Positions 53,178 through 61,235 of a stretch of DNA of 64,000 bases are shown here, piece by piece. Below the pieces are notes generated by a model, which saw only the letters and a list, made by a program, of their open reading frames with translations, did no database searches and was not told where the DNA came from. The position numbers and the translations under genes are program-made. Location of the stretch: contig DDWM01000060.1 in assembly GCA_002345925.1 (NCBI GenBank), forward strand, positions 1 through 64,000, written 5' to 3'. The DNA comes from Actinobacteria bacterium UBA2286. Lineage in GTDB: Bacteria; Actinomycetota; Coriobacteriia; Anaerosomatales; Anaerosomataceae. Positions within the stretch are counted from its first letter, which is position 1. The number at the start of each line of letters is the position of its first letter.

Positions 53178-53204
53178 GTAGCCCTTCTGGTGCAGGATGG
53201 CTAC
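53178..53204. repeat. GTAGCC-N15-GGCTAC hairpin, copy C
   Basis: Arms GTAGCC and GGCTAC with a 15-base loop that begins CTTC and ends GGAT, in the gap between the NERD-helicase operon and the RelE-fusion gene. Confidence 0.6.
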
Positions 53205-53361
53205 ACTCGCCGACATAGCCCATTGAGGGAGTCCGAACCCCGGCACGGGGACTATCAGCGGCCACTCCGCTGCAGGTAGGTTGGCCTAGCAGAAGAGAAT
53301 GTGCGGCCAGTTCTACGAGCTGCCACTACGCTGGTGACGCATCGGACGACTGATGACGGAC

Positions 53362-54261
53362 TCAGAGGTCGAAGTCGTGAGTTCCTACTGTCTCGAAGAT
53401 CACATGGTGCGGGTTATCACGATAGTGAATGCGCCAGTCTTGGGTCACGCGCATTCGCCGCCAACCGTCACGTCCGGAAAGCGGCTCGTCCTTGAGGCCC
53501 TTGTGCGCCTGTGCCTCGTGTCGTGGAAGCGTGATTCGAACCACCAATGAATCCACTATGTGCCTTCGCATCGCAGCCGGGACCGAGTCAAACAAGTCGC
53601 AGAACCTATCTGAGAACGCATACTCGTACAGCGCACGACGACCCGGGTTTCGAGCCTCAAAATCGGCCAGTGACAACTTCAGAATCGCACTCAGCCGACT
53701 TGAGTCGATGCCGGCGATCGCCTCTACGAGAGGCAGCCCGGTTATGCACTCGGTATAGTTGTGACAAAGCGGAACGGTGCGAGCCTCCGTTCCCTCTCGC
53801 TCTATTGCCGCGACTCGGTCAACTGAACCATCCAGCCCTACTTGGACAATCAGAGCGTCCGGCTGACTCGCGGCCCACGAGAGGATTGCGAGAGCCGACT
53901 GAAGCCAAGCGTCCTGCGGCGGACGCGCATCCAGTGCCGGAACCACGCTCAGGGTCGAGCCGTCAATCGCGTCAACGCTCCGCATCAGAGGCATCAGTCG
54001 CTGGTAGAACAAAGGGATGAGCCGCTGTCGGGCGCCGGAATCGACAGTCCACGCGGGACAGTGCTCTCCGTCCCAAACCAGTGCCTCCAACGCAAGACTC
54101 GTGAGCAGGTCATGATCCAGCCCCGCTTTGCGGGAATCGCCGATCACATCAATGAGGTCTATCCACCGCGCCTCAAATGCGGACGCGAAGCCATCCTCGC
54201 GCCACTCATCAATTCGTGCGTGAAGCACAGACGGTTCAAGCACCGATATGACGCGGATCAC
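53362..54261 (-). CDS. protein with C-terminal RelE/ParE-fold toxin-like domain
   Basis: A 299-aa protein. Residues about 210-299 fit a RelE/YoeB-type fold: YEYAFSDRFCDLFDSVPAAM, then GLKDEPLSGRDGWRRMRVTQ, DWRIHYRDN and a final His in TVGTHDFDL. RelE-like toxins cut mRNA on the ribosome; the Arg and His here could be catalytic. The N-terminal 200 residues are helical and not recognised. The start overlaps by four bases the stop of an OLD-like ATPase, so the ATPase may sense infection and control this effector. The RelE assignment is by pattern only. Confidence 0.65.
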   Translation of the reverse strand: MIRVISVLEPSVLHARIDEWREDGFASAFEARWIDLIDVIGDSRKAGLDHDLLTSLALEALVWDGEHCPAWTVDSGARQRLIPLFYQRLMPLMRSVDAIDGSTLSVVPALDARPPQDAWLQSALAILSWAASQPDALIVQVGLDGSVDRVAAIEREGTEARTVPLCHNYTECITGLPLVEAIAGIDSSRLSAILKLSLADFEARNPGRRALYEYAFSDRFCDLFDSVPAAMRRHIVDSLVVRITLPRHEAQAHKGLKDEPLSGRDGWRRMRVTQDWRIHYRDNPHHVIFETVGTHDFDL

Positions 54262-55772
54262 GTCGAATCACCTTTCGCCCGACGCTCAAGGCTGGCCCTT
54301 ATGATCGCCTCCTGCTCGTTCGCATAGTCATCAAAGAAGTCGCGAGGCCAGTTCTTGATGCCGAACGTCGGATCGATTTCAACCATCTCCACGTGCGGCC
54401 CATCTGCGGTCGGAGTAAAGAAGTACACTGCTACATCCTCGCTGTTGACCTTGCCTTCGACCACGCGCCGTACGATGCGGTTCACGAAGTGGCCGCTGTG
54501 TGTCTCCACCAAGACCTGACGACGTTCGGCAGCAGCCATCGCGAAGTCGGCAATGCCTGTCTGGACCCTCGGATGAAGATGCAGTTCAGGCTGGTCGAGT
54601 ACGACGACCTCTTCTGACCCGGCCAAGCACGCGAGAAGGATCGGCAACACCTGGCTCACTCCGTAGCCGGTGTCGGTGACGGATACCGAGCATTGGTTGG
54701 CATAGGGGGACGGGACCGCGAAACGGAAGTCCCTTCCCTCGCGAACGGGGTGCACCTCGGGCAGACCCAGATACGACAACCAGGAGTTGACCGCCTCGTC
54801 CAGTGCTATGCTCGCAGGGATATAGGGTATCGAGCGAAGAGGGGTGCGTAGTCTCGAAACCTCATGCTCAGACAGCCGCCTTGGTTCCTCAAGTGGCTTC
54901 CGCACAGAGGACCTCTCGCCGAATTGCGCGACATCCGTCTTCCAGTTGCTCTGACCGTGACGCCGAGATCCGGTTCTCACCGAGCGCTTATCCACATCGT
55001 AGTAGCGTTGAGGCGCCTCCCTCGCTGGGCCGACGTAGCGGATCGTCAGACGCCGAGATGCCTCGTAGAGCATTCGGGATACCAGCCCAACCAGCTCTTC
55101 CGCGCCACAATCGTCATCCCACTCGGTCAGAGTGACACCATCGCGTTTGGTCTCATCGAACCAATCCTCAATGCGCTCTATGCCTGCCACTGGTCCCTTG
55201 AAGTGCCTGTCGGCGTGCTTCATCTGCTCCCCGAAGGTCAGGTCCACCTCCAAGCCCATGAGGTTGTAGTACTCGTCGTAATCATGCTGCCCCATCTTCA
55301 CAGTCACCAGATCTCGACCGTCGTTCCCCTTGGCAATGAGGCGCAGACGACCGAGGTCAGGCATGGCGTCACGGAAGCGAAAGAACCTTTCCCACTCTCC
55401 GCGATCAACGAAGTACGGAGTGTTCTCCGTTGAGTATGAGAACTGGAGTGTGAGGTTGACCGGCTCTTCCCAGAAACCGCGCTCTCCCCACGTGAGCGGC
55501 ACGGTCAGCTCGATGCGCAGACAGCGCTCGAGATCGTGGCCGAACAACAGATCGGCGTAGTCCCCGAGGGAGACATCCTCGCCGTCGGTAACCAGCGGGA
55601 CAGAATGGCCGCTTGGCTGCCCGCTGATTGTCTGTTGCATCATCAGTAGAGACTGAATGACCGAGCTCTTGCCAACGGCATTGGAACCGCAAAAGACCGT
55701 CAGCGGCCTCAGCTCCAGTTCCTTTAGCTCCTCGTATGCCTTGAAGTTCTGAAGTGCGATCGCATGCAACAT
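54258..55772 (-). CDS. OLD/DUF3696-type AAA ATPase
   Basis: A 504-aa ABC-class ATPase. The start at 55772 is preferred, with GGGGGAG upstream; a longer frame to 55859 adds a leader with no family features. Walker A is CGSNAVGKSS near residue 30. After a long insertion come the signature region TGYGVSQVLPILLA, Walker B VVVLDQPELHLHP near 420, and the H-loop VETHSGH. This matches OLD-like ATPases often found in two-gene defence systems. No TOPRIM nuclease is fused. Coupled to the RelE-fusion gene. Confidence 0.85.
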   Translation of the reverse strand: MLHAIALQNFKAYEELKELELRPLTVFCGSNAVGKSSVIQSLLMMQQTISGQPSGHSVPLVTDGEDVSLGDYADLLFGHDLERCLRIELTVPLTWGERGFWEEPVNLTLQFSYSTENTPYFVDRGEWERFFRFRDAMPDLGRLRLIAKGNDGRDLVTVKMGQHDYDEYYNLMGLEVDLTFGEQMKHADRHFKGPVAGIERIEDWFDETKRDGVTLTEWDDDCGAEELVGLVSRMLYEASRRLTIRYVGPAREAPQRYYDVDKRSVRTGSRRHGQSNWKTDVAQFGERSSVRKPLEEPRRLSEHEVSRLRTPLRSIPYIPASIALDEAVNSWLSYLGLPEVHPVREGRDFRFAVPSPYANQCSVSVTDTGYGVSQVLPILLACLAGSEEVVVLDQPELHLHPRVQTGIADFAMAAAERRQVLVETHSGHFVNRIVRRVVEGKVNSEDVAVYFFTPTADGPHVEMVEIDPTFGIKNWPRDFFDDYANEQEAIIRASLERRAKGDST

Positions 55773-55946
55773 TGGTGACTCCCCCGGGCTCTTGTCTTCA
55801 CGGATGCACGAACCTCTACGCCATGCTAGTGCATACTGCATGCAGCTGCCATTCGGCATCGCCGATGGGCTGCTGGACTTCAGGGTATCGGAAAGCAGCG
55901 CCCTCAGCTTGGCGCCGCGAACTCACGGCACCCTCCCCCCAACCCC

Positions 55947-56430
55947 AGCGGGGCCCCCGAATCGCTTCGGGAGCCCCACCATCACATCCCTAGCCGTTCG
56001 GCTCTCGCTACTCGAGCCCCGGCGCCGTCACCCTCACGCCCATATACACTCCGCCATCACCCGACGTCGACGTCCCAGCACTTCGATCTTCGTCCCGGTG
56101 ACCGGCGTGATCACGCTGCCGGTCGGGTTGGTCGCGTCGTAGTACGACAGCATGCCGTCAAAGGTCGGCACGGCTGCCAGGCTTGGAATCGGGTAGAGCT
56201 TGCCGTTGTAGTGCAACCGCAGCGCGTCCGTCGCCTGCAGCTCAAAAGTCGAGTCGTACGTCTGGATCCGGTTGCGCCACAGGTTCTTCCCGTTGCGCGT
56301 GAGCGCCTTGGGGTGCGCGTCAACCGGCAGCGCGAAGCCGTGCCCGGGGTGCACGCTCGTGTTGTTGTCCACCTGCGAGGTATCGCAGTACCACACGAGC
56401 AGGCCGTCTTGGTACGGGAACCGCTCGGCC
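55947..56430 (-). repeat. direct repeat, left copy (3' end of M6 peptidase gene plus terminator)
   Basis: The left copy of a sequence that recurs at about 62278-62755 in the same orientation. It includes a GGGGC hairpin terminator at 55950-55976 and the 3' 420 bases of an M6 peptidase gene. Homology ends sharply at about 56430, after GAGCGGTTCCCGTAC on the minus strand. Confidence 0.75.
56008..56430 (-). pseudogene. M6 (immune inhibitor A-like) peptidase, C-terminal remnant
   Basis: The visible protein (VWYCDTSQVDNNTSVHPGHG, then ALTRNGKNLWRNRIQTYDST) is nearly identical to the C-terminus of the M6 peptidase at the right end of the window. Before the last 23 codons one base is missing: the frame runs into VLGRRRRV where the intact gene has VLGTTTSDDGG. 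Restoring the base gives a normal ending GVYMGVRVTAPGLE and the TAG at 56010-56008. The 5' part, including the catalytic zinc motif, is absent. Confidence 0.85.
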
Positions 56431-56535
56431 TCTCCCTCACCGCACCAGCCACGCCACCAGCACGATCCCGGCGTCCGCGGCCACGTGCGATGCGACTGCC
56501 ACCCACACGCTCTCGGTCCTTCGCGTCATCTCCGG

Positions 56536-56880
56536 TCACGCCACAGACGCGGCCGTGAGTATCACGAAGCAGACCGCCAGCCACGGCACCGTCAGGAGCG
56601 ACGCCAGCACCAGCATGTGGTAGCCGGCGAACGCCACGTGCGCGATCGGCGTGGCCTCCCGAAGCGGCGTCCAGTGCGCCTGCTCCAACAGCGGATGCAC
56701 CAGCCCGAAGTACGCGACCATCGCCACCATCGACGCGCCGCTCAGCCGTACTCGGCAAGCCAGCCTCTCAGGGACAACGTGCGGCTTCGTGCCTGGAGAG
56801 CTAGACTTGCAGCAGGTGTCGAGCGGAACCGACGCACGACACTGCCGCGATTTGGGGCGCGGGTAGTCTGGATTCTCCAC
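56536..56880 (-). CDS. hypothetical small membrane protein, possibly decayed
   Basis: A frame of up to 114 aa whose last 60 residues contain two hydrophobic segments (GASMVAMVAYFGLVHPLL and VLASLLTVPWLAVCFVILTA). The N-terminal part looks random and has no ribosome binding site. A 30-codon frame of membrane character (HVAADAGIVLVAWLVR) follows on the same strand up to the edge of the M6 remnant. This may be one gene broken by frameshift. Low certainty. Confidence 0.35.
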   Translation of the reverse strand: MENPDYPRPKSRQCRASVPLDTCCKSSSPGTKPHVVPERLACRVRLSGASMVAMVAYFGLVHPLLEQAHWTPLREATPIAHVAFAGYHMLVLASLLTVPWLAVCFVILTAASVA

Positions 56881-56956
56881 CCGGGGAGAACTTCAACCGC
56901 AATCGGGACAAGGCCGCTCATGCCAAGGCCTCGTCTTCATTGGAGGGAGGCGTGTC

Positions 56957-57397
56957 GTGACGTCACTGGGCGTTCAGGCAGTCATATGTCCGAAGTGCGG
57001 AGCCAAACTGGAAGTCAATGTGTATCGGTCAATTAATGTGGCTGAGAGCCCGGAGGCTCGCGATTCGGTTCTCGCCTGCAACCTCAATACGTGGGAATGT
57101 CCTCAATGCGGCGAGGAGGGAATGGTCGACCGGGACCTGCTCTACAACGATCCCGCATTGGGGTTCTGCGTATGGTACTTCCCGCCAGAACGCCTGCGAG
57201 ACGACACGTTCGTGGCGCTCTTTGATGCCTCATATCCTCCGACCGTCCAAAAAATCCACCACAACTTGGAATCAACAGACATCCCCGCGCTGGCGCGGTC
57301 TCTGTATCTCACTCAACCCCATCTTGTGTTCACGTTGATGGATCTCGTTTATTGCATCGTATTCTACGAAAGGCTTCTCGGTGGCAACCGGAACTAG
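56957..57397 (+). CDS. CpXC-domain protein
   Basis: A 146-aa protein with the zinc-ribbon-like CpXC motif: AVICPKCGAKLEV at residues about 8-20 and WECPQCGEEG near 51, with further family blocks DRDLLYNDPALGF and FVALFDASYPP. The GTG start is preceded by GGAGGGAGG. CpXC proteins are of unknown function and are usually accessory. It lies 60 bases before a restriction endonuclease-like gene on the same strand. Confidence 0.75.
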   Translation: MTSLGVQAVICPKCGAKLEVNVYRSINVAESPEARDSVLACNLNTWECPQCGEEGMVDRDLLYNDPALGFCVWYFPPERLRDDTFVALFDASYPPTVQKIHHNLESTDIPALARSLYLTQPHLVFTLMDLVYCIVFYERLLGGNRN

Positions 57398-57457
57398 CGC
57401 TCGCAACTCGGCCTTTCATCACAATTTGCTCAACTGCCGAAGGGTGGTGGGTTCGAG

Positions 57458-58429
57458 GTGAAATGGTACGACTTGGTCGTCTTAGCGTTGTACATAGTGG
57501 TAGCCCTGACAAGCGAAGATGCCGTGGCCTGCCTTTTCCCATTGATTGTATATGCGATAGCGCGAATCTACGGTTCTACCGAGAACAACCGGGACGCCGG
57601 AGCAGACGATCGAGAACGTTTGGCACGAGAGGACGTACGTCGTCGCGCTCTTCTCGACAGGATTCACCTTCTCTCCGGTGTTGAATTCGAGGAGATGTCA
57701 GCTGATCTCTTCAGGCACATGGGTCTCACTGCTACCGTGACCCAACGCACCCGGGACGGAGGCGTGGATCTAGTACTTCGTGATGGTCAGCGCACCGTGT
57801 TGGTCCAATGCAAGCGCCAAAGTCAGCCAGTCGGGGTCAAGGTCGTCCGAGAGCTCTTTGGTGTCCTCATAGACAAGGCCGCCGACAAGGCAATCGTGGT
57901 GACCAATGGCTCCTTCACGAGCGAGGCTGAAGCGTTCGCACGCGGGAAGCGTCTAGAACTGGTTGATGGGGCGCTGTTTACGCGACTGTACATCAAGTAC
58001 GTCACTCCGGATCCGGTGAAAGCACCTCCGGAGCCGGATCGCGCGACTTCTCACTCTGGAGCACAGGAAGGCACCGTTGCTTGGGATGGGTCAATACCCG
58101 GTATCCGTGCAGCCGAGAAGGCTCTACAGGCGTTCGTCGATTCCGGTGCCGTGCGTTCGGTGCTGCGCCTAGGCACTGAAGACGCACAGGTGGTTCTTGA
58201 GTTAATGCAAGCCAGTGCCTACTACCCTGACGTTCGCAAGTACCTTCGGGGGAAGAAGGTCGTAGTGGTAATGGCAAGAAGTCAAAGCATTCAGTTGCGG
58301 GCGACCGGTGAACAATTGCGAGCCGCACGCGATGCTGACTTTGATCGCCTCAGTAACCACACCACGCCTTCCCACAGCGGAGAGCTAATTGGGTGGGACA
58401 AAGAGACGAACACGCCGATAATCGGGTAG
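57458..58429 (+). CDS. membrane-anchored Mrr-type restriction endonuclease
   Basis: A 323-aa protein. Two hydrophobic segments near residues 5-18 and 24-40 anchor it. An Mrr_cat domain (about 70-185) follows with GVEFEEMSADLFRHMG, the catalytic Asp in RDGGVDLVLRDG and QCKR (QxK form of the PD-(D/E)XK core). The last 130 residues are not recognised and contain GIRAAEKALQAFVDSG. Mrr-type enzymes cut modified DNA. Start is a GTG. Confidence 0.83.
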   Translation: MKWYDLVVLALYIVVALTSEDAVACLFPLIVYAIARIYGSTENNRDAGADDRERLAREDVRRRALLDRIHLLSGVEFEEMSADLFRHMGLTATVTQRTRDGGVDLVLRDGQRTVLVQCKRQSQPVGVKVVRELFGVLIDKAADKAIVVTNGSFTSEAEAFARGKRLELVDGALFTRLYIKYVTPDPVKAPPEPDRATSHSGAQEGTVAWDGSIPGIRAAEKALQAFVDSGAVRSVLRLGTEDAQVVLELMQASAYYPDVRKYLRGKKVVVVMARSQSIQLRATGEQLRAARDADFDRLSNHTTPSHSGELIGWDKETNTPIIG

Positions 58430-58694
58430 TCATGGAGATCACAAATATTAGGCCCATCCGTGAGCTCGTCCCAGATTGGCCGGTGTGGATGCTTGGCTTC
58501 TTCGGCCGCGCGCTTCCTGCCTCCGGTGAAGACCTCGATCATCGGTACGCGAGGCCACAACCCCATCCTCCTGCGCATTAGACATCGGTAGGGTCGGGCC
58601 GCCAGTTGAGAGCCATCGCGCATAAATCGCCTCGCGCGCTGCACTAGCCTCGTCACCAAACCTGGGGGTAACCGTAATCACGCGCCACCAACTC

Positions 58695-59270
58695 GTGCGC
58701 TGTGCGTCTGCGCTGGCGCTGCTCGGCCTGCTGCTCTCGGCGAATGCCTGTACGGGTACGGAAGCTGCGATGTCCCGGCGGCAAGGCGACGAGCTCCGCA
58801 CTCGGCTCTCCTCCGACGGCACCGAGCGCGCAAACCTCGCCGACGCCCGCGCTCACCTGGCCTTCGCGCCTGTCGTGCCCGAGAGCGCGGCTGGTCGCAG
58901 CCTGGTCGCGATCTACACGAGAGCGGACACGCTGCTCCAGGTCCTCTACGACGACGACATCCTCATCACTGAGAAGCAGTGGGACGCATCGGTCGTGCCG
59001 GACGAGGCCGCCTACGGCAAGGGCCTCACCGACGGCGCGGCGCGCGCTGATGAGTACATCCGCTCGATGAGCTTCAAGGGCCACACGCTGTGGCTCATCG
59101 ACGCGGTCAGTCTGCCTGAGTCCACCGACGCAAGCGGGGCGTTCCTCCCGGGCGTCACCATAGAGGTCTCGCAGGTCTGCTGGTTCACCGACGGCGTGAG
59201 CTACATCGTGGGGTGCCCCACGCTCACCGCAGACGAGCTGCTGCCCGTCGCGAAAGCGATGATCGAGTAG
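58695..59270 (+). CDS. putative exported lipoprotein
   Basis: A 191-aa protein with a hydrophobic N-terminal segment (CASALALLGLLLSANAC) that ends in a Cys at about residue 19, a weak lipobox. The rest is a soluble domain with a repeated DGxxRA-type pattern and a Cys pair near the end (QVCWF, IVGCPT). No family is recognised. The GTG start has no clear ribosome binding site, so the true start may differ. Confidence 0.55.
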   Translation: MRCASALALLGLLLSANACTGTEAAMSRRQGDELRTRLSSDGTERANLADARAHLAFAPVVPESAAGRSLVAIYTRADTLLQVLYDDDILITEKQWDASVVPDEAAYGKGLTDGAARADEYIRSMSFKGHTLWLIDAVSLPESTDASGAFLPGVTIEVSQVCWFTDGVSYIVGCPTLTADELLPVAKAMIE

Positions 59271-59290
59271 GACGCCGGGCGACGGGACGC

Positions 59291-60094
59291 TCAGCCGACC
59301 AGTCCGTACTGCTTCAGCAACCGCAGAACCCGGCGTTCGCTGTCCTCATAGCCTGGCAGGCTTTCCGGAGGCAGCTGCTCACTCAGCTGCGTCTCCCATG
59401 CCCGCTTAAGTCGGGCGCTCTTGCGATCCAGCGCCTCCCGAAGCCCAGACGGGTCAAGTCGCTTGAACCGCGCTTTCTCGCCGAACTGCCAACACGCGGC
59501 CTCAACATCGACGACTCCGTCGTTGGAGAGCGACACAAGATCGTAGAGGTCGCGAGGCTGGATTCTCTTGGGATCGAGCAGACACACGAGCTTCTCCAGG
59601 AAGATCTCCTCAAGCGCATAGCAGCGTACGCGCACTGGCGCCTGGGCATCCGAATACTCATCGAGAAGCGGCTTGTCTACTGCATCAAACACCAGCAGCT
59701 CTGGTGACGTGATATCGATCTTGAGCTTGTCTCCGCTGCCCAGCGGACCGGTCACAGCCGCGTGGTACGTGCGCCCGGTTGCCCTCACGATTGGGTCTCC
59801 GAGAGCCAGCGTCAGACCGTCGGCCGTGAGCCGTCCGGCCACCGAATCGAGCTCAGCGTATGCCTGATCGCTAATCGCGGGCTGCTCGAGCGTGAAGTCC
59901 AGATCCTCAGAGAACCGGTACTCGGCAAAGAAGCACTTCTTGAGACAGGTTCCTCCCTTGAAGCGTAACCCGACCGTCGCCATGGCTGGCGCCAACTCTC
60001 TCAGCACCCGGGTGATGATGTAGTCCTTCTGAATCGTGCGCTCAGGCACCTGGTACCGGAAGGCCAGCTTCCCGATCTCAGGTCGGCGGATCAT
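59291..60094 (-). CDS. abiEii: AbiEii-family nucleotidyltransferase toxin
   Basis: The toxin of the AbiE abortive-infection (type IV toxin-antitoxin) system, which stops growth after phage infection by nucleotidylating tRNA or other RNA. The 267-aa protein has KDYIITRVLREL, the P-loop-like GGTCLKKCFF, and the metal-binding RFSEDLDF, all of the DUF1814 family. It overlaps by four bases the antitoxin gene upstream. Confidence 0.93.
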   Translation of the reverse strand: MIRRPEIGKLAFRYQVPERTIQKDYIITRVLRELAPAMATVGLRFKGGTCLKKCFFAEYRFSEDLDFTLEQPAISDQAYAELDSVAGRLTADGLTLALGDPIVRATGRTYHAAVTGPLGSGDKLKIDITSPELLVFDAVDKPLLDEYSDAQAPVRVRCYALEEIFLEKLVCLLDPKRIQPRDLYDLVSLSNDGVVDVEAACWQFGEKARFKRLDPSGLREALDRKSARLKRAWETQLSEQLPPESLPGYEDSERRVLRLLKQYGLVG

Positions 60095-60954
60095 GATTCT
60101 GTCTCCTGCAGAAGCTCATCCTCGGAGATGTTCATCCATATCCCCCAGCGAGAGTTGAGGCGTCCTCCGCGGGGCGACTGCGGATCAAGAACGTGTGGCG
60201 TTCGATCGACGTGCTGCAGCAGCGGCTGAACCGCGGCGCCTTGTTCTGGAGCCAGCAGCTCGATGAGGACACCCATGCGCTTGATCACCGATATCCTGCC
60301 AAATCGGAGTGCAGCGGTCACAGCGTCAGTTGCGACGAAACCCTCGCCCAGAAGCGTGATACCGAGAGCGACGTCCGCAAGGCCGCCGGCATACCCGGGT
60401 CGATCGATGCAGTCAACGATCGTACGTGCCCGTGAAGACACGTTGACGCGATGATCGGGAATGACCTCAATCGGCACAGCCCCCCAGAGGCGGTCGGGGG
60501 CCACCGTCACTGGCTGAATCGAGTAGTGCTGGATTTCCCGCGAACGTAGCCTGGAGGCTGTCGACAGGTACACCGAGCGCCACGGATGAAGCGTCATTCC
60601 ATGCAGCTCCATCGCGGTGCGGTACGAGAGGTAGTAGTCGCGATCGCCTGCGATCGTGGCCGCCGCCAGGTATCGATTGATGGCGTACGCACTTGAGTCG
60701 GGACCCGCCTCGAGCGGCGCGATCATGTACGCTCCCCGCCCGAGACTGAACAGCCAGCCCTTCGTCAAGAGGTCGTTCAATCGCCCCTTGAGATGCGGGT
60801 CTTGAATCGAGGGGTCACCGTGGGCCTGCTCGGACGTGAACGACGCGCCGAAGCGTTCCGCCAGCGTGAGCAGTAAGTGCGCCTGGGTAGGACCAAGAGA
60901 ACGCTCCAGGCCGGAGGTAGTGGCGTTGTTCGTTATGTGCGAAGTATATTTCAT
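60091..60954 (-). CDS. abiEi: AbiEi-family antitoxin
   Basis: The antitoxin and autoregulator of the AbiE system, 287 aa from the ATG at 60954 (an ATG at 60969 is also in frame). An N-terminal winged-helix region (LLTLAERFGASFTSEQA, then LKGRLNDLLTKGWLFSLGRG) binds DNA, and the C-terminal AbiEi_4-like domain (YLSYRTAMELHGMT, then ARTIVDCIDRPGYAGG) follows. Transcribed divergently from a winged-helix regulator gene. Confidence 0.9.
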   Translation of the reverse strand: MKYTSHITNNATTSGLERSLGPTQAHLLLTLAERFGASFTSEQAHGDPSIQDPHLKGRLNDLLTKGWLFSLGRGAYMIAPLEAGPDSSAYAINRYLAAATIAGDRDYYLSYRTAMELHGMTLHPWRSVYLSTASRLRSREIQHYSIQPVTVAPDRLWGAVPIEVIPDHRVNVSSRARTIVDCIDRPGYAGGLADVALGITLLGEGFVATDAVTAALRFGRISVIKRMGVLIELLAPEQGAAVQPLLQHVDRTPHVLDPQSPRGGRLNSRWGIWMNISEDELLQETES

Positions 60955-61172
60955 GTCACGATAGTACATCCTTCGGTCGGCTTACGCTACACAATATATA
61001 GCTCCGAAGCGGTTGGGGCTATTCATCCTCGTGGTCCCATTCGCTCAGGCCGGCATCCAGCCACTCTCGGTCAATCGTCGCGTTGTACTCGACGGCGTGA
61101 GCGGTGGCGTCACGCGGTTAAGACCTCCCATGCCCCTGGCGAACAACCAAGCGAACGATCGATCCCCTCGTG

Positions 61173-61206
61173 TTGACAACTACTCTAGTGTAGTCATACT
61201 GACTAC
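61173..61206 (+). promoter_or_regulatory. promoter with operator-like palindrome
   Basis: TTGACA at 61173-61178 and CATACT at 61195-61200 form a sigma-70-type promoter with a 16-base spacer. The palindrome GTAGTC-ATACT-GACTAC at 61190-61206 covers the -10 box, which suits autoregulation by the encoded DNA-binding protein. Confidence 0.6.
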
Positions 61207-61235
61207 ATACACGTTATCACATTTAAGGAAGGCAC

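Larger units (their letters stand above)
52976..53361. other. 386-bp intergenic region upstream of the NERD-helicase operon
   Basis: No gene is supported. It contains the palindrome at 53096-53124 and hairpin copy C at 53178-53204, and should hold the promoter of the NERD helicase. Confidence 0.6.

Noticed and set aside
40294..53204. GTAGCC hairpins as integron attC sites
   Set aside because: They lack the RYYYAAC/GTTRRRY cores, the genes between them are long operons rather than single cassettes, and the recombinase lacks an IntI-type layout.
56111..56758. A 215-codon frame on the minus strand across the M6 remnant
   Set aside because: It is Arg/Gly-rich in the style of GC-rich shadows and runs through the boundary of the direct repeat; the M6 frame explains its left half.
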